This document shows positions 45,148 to 56,188 of a stretch of 64,000 nt of DNA, piece by piece. A model generated the notes under the pieces. That model was given only the letters and a program-made list of their open reading frames with translations, made no database searches and was not told where the DNA came from. Every line of letters starts with the position of its first letter. The stretch's first letter is position 1. Source of the DNA: Mallotus nudiflorus (Eukaryota > Streptophyta > Magnoliopsida > Malpighiales > Euphorbiaceae); NCBI GenBank assembly GCA_947683625.1, contig CANTUR010000002.1, forward strand, positions 7,596,501 to 7,660,500, written 5' to 3'. The position numbers and the translations under genes were made by a program.

Positions 45148-45777
45148 CTATGGGATTAAATTGCATCAGTCTTCACTACATTATCCTTAAGTGAATGAAC
45201 AAATTAATGTATTTAACAATGTATTGATTGGGATCATGAAAAAGACTATAAGAATCCTAGAGATTGGCACATATTACTTTCAAAAACTCTTTGGGATTAC
45301 AAGATTTCCAAAAGAACTATTATTGGTATAAGTCCTCACTCTTTTGTATATGGACATGATGTAGTTCTTCTAATTTCCCTCATTAAGATTAGTTAAAAAA
45401 ATGGACGGATACCTAAAAAACACAATGAAGCAATGGTTATGGAGCTAAAGAATGTAGATAAGGAGGGAATGCAAGCTTTTAATAATTTAATTTCTCAAAA
45501 GAAGAAGATTTTCAAGATCTATAACAACAAAGTGAAGAATAAGAGCTTTAAGGAAGGAGATTTAATAGGAAAGGTAGTCATGCTTATTGGTTTAAAGGAC
45601 AAAGAGTATGATAAGTGGTCTTTAAATTGGAAGGGACCCTTCAAGATTCATAGAGTTTTAAAGGGTAATACTTACTGGCTATTAAGTTTAGATGGAGAGC
45701 CCTATAAAAGAAGCATCAATGAACATTACTTGAAGAAATACTTTCCCATTGTGTGGGAATTAGTTGGAAATAAGTAG
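45148..45777 (+). pseudogene. Tat-lineage gypsy integrase C-terminus
   Basis: It starts YGIKLHQSSLHYP and runs, with stops and frameshifts, through VLIGIMKKTIR and TVSPY-like and YGHDVVL-like pieces (about 45320-45370). A last open part, 45433-45777 (114 residues), reads VMELKNVDKEGMQAFNNLIS, SFKEGDLIGKVVML, KWSLNWKGPFKIHRVLKGN and RSINEHYLKKYFP. This is the integrase C-terminal domain of Tat elements, which binds DNA and ends pol. It is the longest open piece of this element. Confidence 0.85.
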
Positions 45778-47309
45778 TTTAATGTAAGTCCATCATCATG
45801 GCTATATAGGGAAAACTTACCAGACACATAATAATGTAACCCAACCTATGACTCTTTAGAAAGATTTTCCTATAGATAGGCCTTAGGGCTTATTTCTTGT
45901 AAATTTTGTTAAATTTTGATAAAAGAAGGTTAGCATGCCAACCACTTTTTTTTATCTATTGTTGGTTAATTGTTATTTATTATAAGTTCCCTAAAAATCT
46001 CAAATAGAAATTTTAGACAAATGTTTATCCAATTAAGATCATAATCATAATAAAGTTCATAAATAAGCCCAAATTAAACAAATCATCATAGATCATTAAA
46101 GCGTAATGAAATGCATAAGACAAAGTTATGGCTACATGGTTGTAAAGCAAAGAATGGCTGCATGCCACATAAAAATGCAATATAGAGTGATCCCAAGAGA
46201 AAGAGGCTACTTAACTTGTTTGTTTTTCAAGCTCTGGGTACTTATAATAGTTTATAAAATATGCAATGATGTAAAAATAGAAGATAAGGTATATAAAGGT
46301 CATTCATTAAAAGAAATTTAATTATCCATATCCATAATATATCAAGTGTCAATAAAAGTACAGAAAAATAAGCAAAGTTACTAATTTAAAGGCGCTTATT
46401 GTCCTTAGTTAGTAGGTGGTCTAAATATAGGTTCCTTAAGTTATTTCATAAAGTTCAACATTCTTTATTTGTATTTTGCTTATTTTAGGTCATCACACCA
46501 TTATTAGATTTGCCATATCTAGCATCCAAGGATTTCCTAAAAGTTTTATAATGGTTAAAGGCCTGCTAATAAGAGTTCTTTAGAGTTTTCTTAGTTTGGA
46601 GTAGAGATTTTAGTTCAAGTCATTTTTTAGCCAATGCATCTTCAAGTTCCTACACACCACCGTACAAATTTAAGTTTTACTAGTAAGTTAATAATAAACA
46701 AGCGTATGTGCGAGTTTCATCAATAGTAATTCACAAACTACTTCACAAAGTGTTCCCTTATTAAAAAGGTAGACTGTCTTTAGATTTAACGTGGTTTTGT
46801 ATGATTATGAACATGTTAATTATTTTCTTTTGCCATTCATTCCCTCTTTTGCCCTATTTTCACATTTATCCTATGTCCTACTTTTTCCACTATGATTACT
46901 TTTATCGAGGTTCTTGTTTTAAGGGAGTCTATTCCCAATAATCCATTTATTATGACATCTCTAATACCATTTTAAATGGTAAATTTTGAATTTAGTTCTA
47001 AGATAATTAAATTTATACTAATACCATAAAATTAGTATAGGATATTTTTATTTTTATATAAATGTGTTCCTTTTAATTATGAAAAAAGGTAAATTTTAGT
47101 ACTACCATTTTATTGATTTTGTTGCTTATAAGTGCCACTTTCTTGGGCTCACATATTAATTTAGTCATAGGTTTTTTGTTGTATTAACAGTTCAATTTTT
47201 AGTGTCATGCTGAAGCTTTTTAAAAGAAGAAGTTATTATTACCAAAGAGATCCTAACTAGCCACTTTTAGTAATTGAAACTGGTATTGTTATTCTTATGA
47301 TTTTTTAAA
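45778..47309. other. Tat gypsy 3' non-coding region, with possible antisense ORF trace
   Basis: There is no plus-strand gene. Around 46530-46650 the minus strand reads ELEDALAKK, LELKSLLQTKKTLKNS and HYKTFRKSLDARYGKS. The wording is that of a charged coiled coil, broken by three stops. Tat elements are known to carry an antisense ORF downstream of pol, so this may be its remnant. No LTR was recognised. The rest is AT-rich. Confidence 0.35.
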
Positions 47310-47882
47310 CTTCCTCTTACTCTTTTTTTATATTTTGCTATATAATCATGTTTGCGCTTGCTAATATTTAAAAGAGTTTGCTAACTTATGTATTGCTTTA
47401 TTGGTTTTAGGTTCTTTAGTAGTTTTAACTATCTTGAGGGTGGAATTAAGATTCCATTCTTTCTCCTTTTGTATTTTTCTTTTCTTTAATATTCTTGCTA
47501 CTATATTTTATGTTTTTATTCAAGTGATGATAGGCTTAAGGAGCTCTTATGTTCATTTATTATAATCTTATCACACTAGGTATGTGCTTTGAATTTTTAA
47601 ATAACAGTGTTTATCTAAAGTTGTAAATTGTTTTTATTTATGCATTTCTAAACACCATATTTTGAAATGACAAATAATATGTTGCTTTTTTAGGTAGTAG
47701 AAGAGAGTGGTAAAATGTTGTGCATGCACAATGAAAGGAAAATAAAAGAGCAGATTACATGTATCATATTTTCTTAATAATTACAATATATTGAGTCTCC
47801 AAACAATGAAATTGGTGAGTTTCCATTGCTTTTTCTCTTTTAATAGTTTGTATGTTGTATTTCATGCTTTAGGGTTGGGGTA
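47310..47882. repeat. Macro-repeat, left partial unit
   Basis: It aligns with 56570-57115. Shared stretches are GCTATATAATCATGTTTGC, TTCTTTAGT.G.TT..A..ATCTTGA, GATGATAGGCTTAAGGAGCT, CTTATCACACTAGGTATG, ACAAATAATATGTTGC, and ATGAAAGGAAAATAAAAGAG. It is cut at 47883 by the short-LTR copia element; the unit goes on at 55982. Confidence 0.75.
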
Positions 47883-47918
47883 TAAAATAATTGAGTGAAA
47901 ACTTAATTGAATTACATT

Positions 47919-50055
47919 TATAGACGGCGGGGTTTAGCGCGCGTCCAAAATTTTAGCAACCGCGACACTGTTTGAGCTCAAGGCTCTAGAGAACACACTA
48001 ACCACTGTCATAAAGACATGGCATGGAGATAAGAGTCGCCACCAAGGGTAATAACTAGGACAAATCAAAAAGTGGTACTCGATTCCCTAAAAGAAAGCTA
48101 GCATCACAACCAGGAGATTTTGGATATGGAATACCAACTTCTTTCAGTCTTGTGTTCGTTTAGAATTACTTTATGAATTATTATCTTATTCTCTATTTAA
48201 TGCAATTTTATATAAACCCTAAAAACAATCAACTCCAAGGCAAACTAGTCATAAAATATACAAGTAAATAATGCATTTAACAAATCATATAATCCCTAAG
48301 TTAGTCTAATCTACATGGATTTTAAATAAATGAATTAAATCTACATGTTTTAATTTATATGTGAACCCAAAGACCTAATTCCTTTTGATTTTCATTAAAT
48401 GAACTTAAGTCTACTTGTTTTAATAAAAAAAGGGTCTAATTCTACAAATTATGGAATATTTAAATTAGTGGGCCTAATTCTACATGTTTTAATTAAATAG
48501 TGATCTTAAATCTACAAATTATGAAAAAAAATGCTTAAATTAAGTGGGCTAAGTCTAAATTAATTAAATTGGGTTACGTGGGCCTATGTCTAATTAACTA
48601 AATGGACCTAAGGATATTTCTAACCTAAAATCTAATTAATTATGGGCCTAAAGGTATATTTTAATTAATTAAACTTATTTAATTATTAAGTGAGATGGGC
48701 TAAAGAAAATAACCTAAAATTAAATAAATAAATTAAGACCTAAAATGGGCTTAAGGCCCCAAAACACATAAAAATAATAAATAAGCCCAAAAACAAATAA
48801 AAAACATAAAAAATAATTAAATAAGATTAAACAAATAGTTAAATTAATCCTTACTAAACCCTAATTTTATTAATATGCTACCTAAATTAATCTACTTTTT
48901 CCATTGATTTTAAGTAATTACCTAATTAAAAAAACCTAATTTTACTAACCAACTGAATCAAAATAAACATACAACCACACACATAATTTCACTACTCCCA
49001 CTATTGGGGCTATTACATTAATTCATAAAATAATTAATAAAATAAAAAATAAAATAAAATAAACCTTAGAAACTAAGTCTCTACAAGGCTTTATCCATGG
49101 TTTTCCATAGACTTCTCATGAATTCATCCCTCTAACATGATCACCATGCATTTTCCTCCATAATCACCATAAAAAAATAAAATAGAACTATGATTAATGA
49201 ATAAATTATAATAATAATTCAAAAGAATAAAAAATAATCAATAATATAAAAAAGAAATAAATAAAAAATAGAATAAGAAGAAGATGATGATGCTTATGAG
49301 TGACTTGGAGTACTCCTCAGATTTGTAATTCACCGTTCTTGATAAGTTTTCGAATCTTCTTCTTCAAAATTCTCCAAGGATCTTAAATTAATTGATAAAC
49401 CAAAAAGAATTTTTGTAAAAAAATAACTCGCCCAAAATTAAGAAAGCTCGCACAAAACCAAAAACTTTAAAAATCTATTCCTGCCTTCCCCTTTTTTCCT
49501 TCCTAGCTCTCGTCCTCTTTATATAGTGGAAAAAGAACTAAAAAACCTAGCTTAATCCTAACATAATTCTAATTCCTAAAGATATAAGATTAATACTTCA
49601 AATTATATTTAGCAATTTTAGACTAATTAGGATTGAGTTAAAAGCCAATTAGAAATTTTAGACCAATTAGGATTGGGTTAAAAAATAAAAAATCAGAAAC
49701 GAAAGAATTCAATTCCGACCGAGATTATGCAATTCCGATCGGAATTGTGCAATTCTGATTGGAATTGGTGCAATTCCAATCAGAATTACACAATTTCAGT
49801 CAGAATTATGGAATTCCAACAAGTTTTTTTTTATATTTAATTACAAAAAGACCCCTAGAAGAATTTAAGTTTTGCAATTAGATCCTAAAAAATATTGAAA
49901 TTTAGTACTTAAAAACACTAAATCCTTCCCTCAAAAGATGCATTTAAACCCTTAGAATTTTAAAGCTTAAGTATCAAAGACCTATTCATGATATTTTCAT
50001 CATTGGAGTCCTTTGTCGCATCCATAACACATCATCCCAAAATTGGGTGTCTACA
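47919..50055 (-). mobile_element. Solo LTR (2.1 kb, probably gypsy) in the copia 3' LTR
   Basis: On its own (minus) strand it begins TGTAGACACCCAATTTTGGG and ends CCCCGCCGTCTATA (CA changed to TA). The TSD is exact, ACATT, at 47914-47918 and 50056-50060. A minus-strand TATA-like CTATATAAAG lies at about 49510-49530, then a leader. Inside is an array of palindromic 20-bp units (49708-49818). Ends of the type TGTAGAC...GTCTACA are known from plant gypsy LTRs, but no internal domain is left. Confidence 0.8.
49708..49818. repeat. Array of about five 20-21-bp palindromic units
   Basis: Each unit is a variant of CAATTCCGATCGGAATTGTG, whose core AATTCCGATCGGAATT is a perfect palindrome. Variants read CAATTCTGATTGGAATTGGTG, CAATTCCAATCAGAATTACA and CAATTTCAGTCAGAATTATG. 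The changes are mostly C to T or G to A. The array lies upstream of the TATA-like box of the LTR in its own orientation. Confidence 0.85.
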
Positions 50056-50194
50056 ACATTTAGAAAAGTCTACATTAATACAAAGTTCATGAGCTATTAA
50101 TGAGCACAGTTATAATAACTTGATAAGTAATGTACAATTGAATAGCAAACATATGGTATAACATAAGATAGTAATCTTATCATCCTCCTGCAAA

Positions 50195-52100
50195 TTAAGT
50201 TGGAGTAGAAAAGATAATCAATTTGGAACACAGAAGTTGGAACTGATGTTTAGAGAGTGGCTTTATGAGGACATCAATAACTTGGTGTTCTGCGAAAAGA
50301 TGTTGGACAGTAAGATGTTTGGAAAAGACCTTTTCATGGACGTAGTGAAAATCTATTTTCAAGTGTTTGGACTTTGAATGAAAATTGGGTGAAGATGTTA
50401 AGTAGGTGGCTAATAGGTTGTCATACCATATGGCTTGTGTTGCAGTCAGGGGAAAACCAATTTCACTGAGCAATAATTTTAATTAATGAAGTTCATTTAT
50501 TATATGAGCAATAGAGCAGTACTCGACTTTTGTTGTGGAGTGAGTTACCGTTCTTTATTTTTTGGATGCACAAACAATGAGATTTTTTCCAAGATAGAAA
50601 TAGAAACCTGGTATTGATTTTTTGTTATCCAAGGACCCATTCTGATCAACATCACAACAAGTATTGGTAGTGTGAGAAGTAGAGGGACGATGAAAAATAT
50701 CATGGTTTATAGTGGCTTGGAGGTAATATATAATGCATTTGATGGCAGACCAGTGGTGTTGGGTGGGTTAGTGCATAAAATAAGAAGCTTTGTTGATAGA
50801 AAATGAAATATTGAGGTGAGTTAATGCCACGTACTGAAGGCCACCTACTAGACTCAGGTAAAGAGTAGAGTCAGGGAAAGGATCAAAATCAGCTAGCCAA
50901 TGATATGTCATTAAGCTAGATGGAGTTGCAATGCCATTTACATCAGTCATTGATGCTTTATCTAGCAAGTCCTGTATATATTTAGTTTGCATTAGAAGTA
51001 ACCCATCAGAGTGCCATAAAGCTTCATAGTGTAATTGACCAAGATCATTAAGAGTAAAAGCAAAGTTGAGATAATCAGTAATATGTTGGAGAGTGTTAGA
51101 ACAACTACTAGTAAGTATAAGATCATCCATGTAAATAAGGTAGAACATGGTAATAATGCCCCAGTTTAAGTAGAAAAGTGAGGGATCAATTTTGGATGCT
51201 TTAAAGCTAAATTTTTGTATGTGTAATTTCAATTGCTAGAACCATTAGCAAGGAGCTTGATGTAAACCATATTGAGATTTCTTTAATTGGCAAACATGAG
51301 AGGGATAAGTAGCATTAACAAACCCAAGTGTTTGTTACATGAAAACCTCCTCATCAAGTTAGCCATAGAGGAATGCATTGGACACATCTAATTGCTTAAT
51401 GTCCCATCCATAAGAGATTGTGATAGATAAGATGACTCAAATGGTTGCAAGTTTGATCACTAGACTAAAAGTATATATGAAATCCATGCCAGGACATTGA
51501 GGAAATCCTTCGGCAACAAGGCGTGCTTTGTGCCTATCAATTATGCCATCGAAATTCCATTTTATGCGAAAGACCCACTTACAGCCTATAATGTTCTTAT
51601 GTGAAGAATATAGTACCAAATCCCAACTTTCATTTCCCATTAGTGCTTTTATTTTAGACTCCATTGCTGCTTCCCCCTATGGATATTTATTTGCTTGTTT
51701 AAAGGTGGTGGGTTTATAATCTAGATTTTGAACGTAAAGGAATAGGCAAGGTTTAAAAGATCCCATTTAAGATCATGTAGTCATAGAGTGGGTAAGAGTT
51801 AAGCAACTAAAGGAGGTGTCAGGTAGTATTGGTTATAGTTTAAGAAGTCTACAACTAATAATAAATAATCAAGTGAGGAGTTTTGTTATGAGGATACGAC
51901 ATTAAGTGAGATTGTTGAGTTATTGAGTGGAGTTGAAATTGTGTTTGAGGAGGGAGTTGCAGTAGAGTTAGGACTGTTTAGGGTTGGGTGTGTGGATAAG
52001 GTTGGCAATGTAGTTGGTAAAAGAATAGTGGATGTTGGATCATCTAGAGTAGGAGAACACATATCATCTTGGACTAAGAAAGAAAAAACTTGTTTATAAA
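50195..52100 (-). pseudogene. Short-LTR copia RT and RNase H, broken
   Basis: In the minus sense RT starts with MESKIKALMGNESWDLV, then IGCKWVFRIKWNFDGIIDRH and ARLVAEGFPQCPGMDF (51437-51664). The palm is at 50768-51232, with FYLIYMDDLILTSS in place of the usual YVDD (Val changed to Met). RNase H is reduced to WYDNLLATYLTSSPNFHSKS and FHYVHEKV at 50195-50473 (family motif CDN..A..L..NP..H.RTKHI). A proline/threonine-rich linker (52107-51886) comes before RT. Stops and frameshifts are frequent. Confidence 0.85.
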
Positions 52101-52767
52101 AAATCACATGGCAAGAAATTAGTATTTTTTAGTGGCACGATCAAGGCAATCAAACCCTTTATTAATTTTACTATAGCCTAAAAATACACATCTTTTACTT
52201 CTAAAAGCAAGTTTATTTAGAGCATATGATTTTGACTATAGGTAGCATAAACATCCAAAAATTCATAAATCATGATATTTTGGTTATGAATTAAATAAAT
52301 GGTAAAATGTTGTATCAAAATTAAAAATGGAAGTGGGCAGACAATTTATGAGATACACTATAGTATCAAATGCACAATGCCAATAATCATAAGGAACTTT
52401 TGAATATTAAAGTAAAGCATGTCTAATCTTAACAATATGCCTATGTTTGCGCTCAGTACACCCATTTTGTTTTAGTGTTTTTAGACATGTAACATGCTGA
52501 ACAATGCCATTTTTAGATAACTATGAGGTTCATGCTTGATACTCACCACCCTAGTCTACTTGAAAACATTTAATAGAGCAGTTAAAAAATTTTTCAATTA
52601 GGTGTCTAAATTTAATAAAGGTATTAAGCACCTCAGACTTGTATTTAAGAAAGTAAATCCAACAGTATTTACTAAAATGATCATAAAATAAAATGTAATA
52701 TTGTTGACCATTAACAAAATTAATAGGAGAAGGACCCCAAAGATCATAACAAACTAAATCTAATAGA
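52101..52767 (-). pseudogene. Short-LTR copia integrase core, broken
   Basis: The minus strand from 52760 downward reads LVCYDLWGPSPI (first catalytic Asp), FVNGQQYYILFYDHF, FQVD-stop-GGEYQA (second Asp kept), GIVQHVTC, NGCTERKHRHIV (Glu kept) and FGCLCY, FLGYSKINKGFDCLD. Stops occur about every 30 residues. It is separated from its zinc-binding part by the solo LTR at 52773-54306. Confidence 0.75.
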
Positions 52768-52772
52768 CCAGT

Positions 52773-54306
52773 TGTTAGAGATATGCACTAGGTCAATCAT
52801 GCATGACCGTATTTTAACTTTATCATTTTATTTAATAAAGAGACATTTTTCATTATCATTTTGTGTTATGATAATTACTTGAATAGTCAATTCTTTCTAA
52901 GGTCATCAAGCATGTGACTTAATAGTAAAACTTTTAGATTAAATATGAGTTCTATTCAAATTATCCCAAGTCATAATAATGTATTATGGCTAGTAAGTTG
53001 TTGATTGATGATTATGTTTTAATAATCATGAATATGAGATATTAAGTCAACTCATAGTACTTATTTGAAAAATAAAATGTTGGATTGACTTATCATGAGA
53101 ATACTATATAGATTATTGTCATAAGTAATTCTCATCACAGTAATATTAGATTAGTCCTTTGACCTTAAAATCACAATGGATTTTTACATAACTATTTTGT
53201 ATTTAGACACAATCTTACATTATCTTTAACTGAATGATAAAATAGTTGTTGTTGGGTCTGAAATGAGTTATGTGAGGAACGTAAGTCATTAAGAAGGAAT
53301 TTGTCCCTCATTTAATCTAAGTAAGATATCTATGGGCCCCTTGATAAGATAGACTAAGGAAAATGCATAACCATGTTAAAGTAAATTAATAAAGAGTTAT
53401 CATTCTCAGTCTACTTAGAATCAAGAAATAATATGATTGAATTCTATAAGCATGACATAATCTATGTCTTATATTCAATCTAGATATCATATGATAAAGG
53501 GACTAGAATATTCATTGTATATTGTGTTATGTCGGATTATTGACTTCATATGACTTGGGTAGTTATAATGTCTTACTAGAGGCCACTTATGACTTGTAGG
53601 CTTAAATGGAGATTTAAGGCCCACTGCCAACGTCATGTGAACCTACAGGGTCACACACTTTGAACAAGCCCAAAACAAATATAAGTTTAACAAGCCTAAA
53701 TAAGCTCTATGAAAATAAATAAATAATTTATTTGTTTGTTTGTTTATTTATTTATTTAATGTAAAGGTTATCTTAAATAAATAGAAAATTATTTTTTATT
53801 TAATTTTAAATAAAATCAAAATAAGAATAAGTGAAAAATTACTAAAAGGTCATTTTGGTAAGTGAAACCTTAATTTAAAGGTCTATAAATATGTTATATT
53901 CTTTAGGGTTTCACTCACACTCTCAGTATTTTACTAGTAAATTTGTTTTCTCTCTTTCAGAAAATAAAAACACAAAGTTATTTTGATTCTTGATTTGTGA
54001 GAAATCAAGAGAAGTTGCTAGCACACAAGTATTCATTTTCAAATCAAGGGTTATTCTTATGGACACTTATGGAGGACAGATTCTTTTGGAGACATCTTAA
54101 TCAGAACTGCCAAATTAAAAGCTTAAGGTAGGGTGTCTCAGGAGTGAACCTCCTCTTTTCTTTCTAGGAATCTTGCCCCTTCTGCGTTTATGGTAAGATA
54201 TTGAAAACCCTCTATTTAATCAATTAATTAAATTACTTAGATCCGGATTTGGGTTTGTGATTAAAATTTTATGTTTTCGTTGTGTATGGAATCATAAAAC
54301 CCAATA
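52773..54306 (+). mobile_element. Solo LTR (1.5 kb) in the copia integrase
   Basis: It begins TGTTAGAGATATGCACTAGG and ends AAACCCAATA (CA changed to TA). The TSD is CCAGT at 52768-52772 and CTAGT at 54307-54311 (4 of 5). It holds GTCTATAAATATG (TATA-like, about 53881) followed by a leader, so it points plus. The copia pre-integrase region lies to the right and the integrase core to the left. Family not determined; TGTTAG ends fit copia. Confidence 0.75.
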
Positions 54307-54311
54307 CTAGT

Positions 54312-55806
54312 AGCTTGAAACATGGATTTAGAGAATGGGAGTTTGTGACTCTTGCTCAAACTATGTGCTTTATATAAACTAGTCACATAATTATAAATAA
54401 AAGGAATGTTTGAATGCTAAAGTGCTTTTCAAACTACAAGAAGAAAAGCATGACCAAGGTGGGCATGCCACTTCTGAAGAGAATATTTAAAGGTAGCCTT
54501 GGTTGACAGTGTTGAGGAGGGAATGTCAAGGAATAATGAATAAAAACTTTGATCAATTAGACCAAAGAGCAGTAAATCCCTTATTTAATTGTCCTTGATT
54601 TCAAAATGATCAGGAAAATTCAATCAAAACATGTTTAGCATTAATAAAAGAAGAAACTAAAAGCAAATTAGCACAAGCATGAGGAATATAGAGAACATCA
54701 TTGATAGTAAAAAAAATGATGATTAAAACTAAAGTTGGTATTACCAATATGAGATAATATAAAAGTCTTACCATTGCCAATTGTAATTTCATTAAGACCA
54801 GTGTAATCTGAATGAATGGAAAGATTTTCCATTTTAAGTGTAAAATAATGTGTCACCCCTATGTCCATAATCCAAGGTTGAGTCAATTTGGAAGATGAAT
54901 TAGATATGGCAAGGTTGATGGATGGCTTCTTGGTGAAGGTTCGGGTAGCAAAAGGTCTAGGTGAGGGACATTGCTGAGTCGTATATCCATTACTATTACA
55001 ATTGGAACTAATTAGAGAATTGTATTTTAATTGAGCAATACCAAAGAAAGAAGAATGGTTGCAAGCAATAGCATGATTAGAAAAAGAAGGATGTCTATGA
55101 CCTTGACTCTGTTGGTTTTAGAAATTATTGTAACCACAAAAATTAGTATTACCTCGATGATCATTGAAAGAGACAGTCGCATGAAAAGTTATTGGCAAAA
55201 CAACATTTTTACTTTCATCAGCTAGGCTGATCTCTTTACTAAGCAATAACCTATAGAGATCATTAAAAGAGAGGTCAATTGATATGTTTCTAAAAGAGTG
55301 AATAAATGGTCGATAAAGTGTCCCTAAGCCCTTAGTGACAACATGAATCAAATCATCACCAGAGATAGGACTACCTAAGGCCTGAAGTTGATTAGACATA
55401 CTTTTAGCATACTGAATATATTATGAAATCATTTTACTTGTGTCCCTTTGTAGGCGATAGAGACTCGTTTTAATTGTGCAAAACTGTGTTTTGATCCAGA
55501 TGCATATATAAAGTCAAGGTGAGTCTAGGCTAGGTGGGAATTGCTTGCAGCCACGATTTGTAGAATGAAACTCTCTAACATCAACCCAATTATCCAGTTT
55601 AGAACTAGTAGGTCTCACTGAAATTATAATTTGTATATAGGGTTGTTGATTGTTGTAAAGAGTTGGTGGAGGAGGTAAGCTACTGCCATCTATATATGTT
55701 GCTAAGTCATAACTATGCAAGTTGGATTATGAGGTATTTATTGGGGTTATGGTTATTTTAATATTGAAGGTGGACATGGTAAAGTTGTGTTATTAAACCA
55801 CTTAAA
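54312..55806 (-). pseudogene. Short-LTR copia gag, protease and pre-integrase part, broken
   Basis: From the right, gag shows PTSSKLDNWVD, then YDLATYIDG and, at 55118-55399, MSNQLQALGSPISGDDLIHV, RPFIHSFRNI, LSFNDLYRLLLSKEISLADE. Protease (54610-54886) reads PWIMDIGVTHYFT and LNEITIGNGKTF, then NDVLYIPHACANLLLVS. The catalytic D-T-G is D-I-G, so it is dead. The pre-integrase motif KWHAHLGHA is near 54460. Gag wording resembles Ale and Ivana elements. Several frameshifts and stops are present. Confidence 0.8.
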
Positions 55807-55818
55807 GCTCTAATGCCA
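55807..55818 (-). other. Primer-binding site of the short-LTR copia element
   Basis: The minus strand reads TGGCATTAGAGC, two changes from the initiator Met-tRNA-type PBS TGGTATCAGAGC. It directly abuts the 5' LTR. Confidence 0.75.
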
Positions 55819-55976
55819 TGAAACAATTGAGTGAAAACTTAATTATATTACATTTAAAAAAGTCTATACTAATACAAAGTACATGAGCTGTTAATAAACA
55901 TTGCTTTAATAACTTGATAAGTAATATACAACTGAATAACAAATATATGGTATAATAAAAGATAGTAATTTTATCA
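55819..55976 (-). repeat. 5' LTR of the short-LTR copia element
   Basis: 158 bp. It matches 47883-47918 plus 50056-50182, the two halves of the 3' LTR once the solo LTR is removed. Confidence 0.85.
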
Positions 55977-56037
55977 AGGTATGGGTTACTTATCAACTAT
56001 TGGTTGGTTAATGTACATTTTTTTTAATGGTTGTAGG

Positions 56038-56188
56038 TCTAGAGTCTAGAGTTTAGAGTATAGTGTCCAAGATTTATGTCTAGTGCCTCGAGTCTAAGGT
56101 TTAGTGTCTAGGACCTAGAATCTAGTATCTAGAGTCTTAAGTCTAATGTCTTAAGTTTCAGGTCTAGGGTTTACTGTGTATAGTTTAG
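56038..56188. repeat. Heptad array 1 (TCTAGAG/TTTAGGG-like)
   Basis: About 21 consecutive 7-bp units, nearly all of exact length 7, such as TCTAGAG, TTTAGAG, TCTAGTG, TCTAAGG, TTTAGTG and TCTAGGG. They differ from the plant telomere heptad TTTAGGG at one to three positions. Confidence 0.85.

Larger units (their letters stand above)
47883..55976 (-). mobile_element. Short-LTR Ty1/copia element (Ale/Ivana-like) with two solo LTRs inside
   Basis: The 5' LTR is 55819-55976 (158 bp, TGAAACAATTGAG...TTTTATCA). The 3' LTR starts at 47883 and ends at 50182 but is split by a solo LTR. The TSD is GGGTA at 47878-47882 and AGGTA at 55977-55981. A PBS (minus TGGCATTAGAGC) is at 55807-55818, and a purine-rich tract (TTGCAGGAGGA) adjoins 50182. 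Gag, protease, integrase, RT and RNase H remnants lie between in copia order. Short LTRs and the gag wording suggest Ale or Ivana. It split a unit of the macro-repeat, so it is younger than that. Confidence 0.85.

Noticed and set aside
49708..49818. Regularly spaced repeats considered as a CRISPR-like array.
   Set aside because: The units are contiguous without spacers, diverged, and lie in a plant LTR.
56038..56188. A true telomere or recent interstitial telomere repeat.
   Set aside because: Units are too diverged from TTTAGGG and few are exact; kept only as a telomere-like heptad array.
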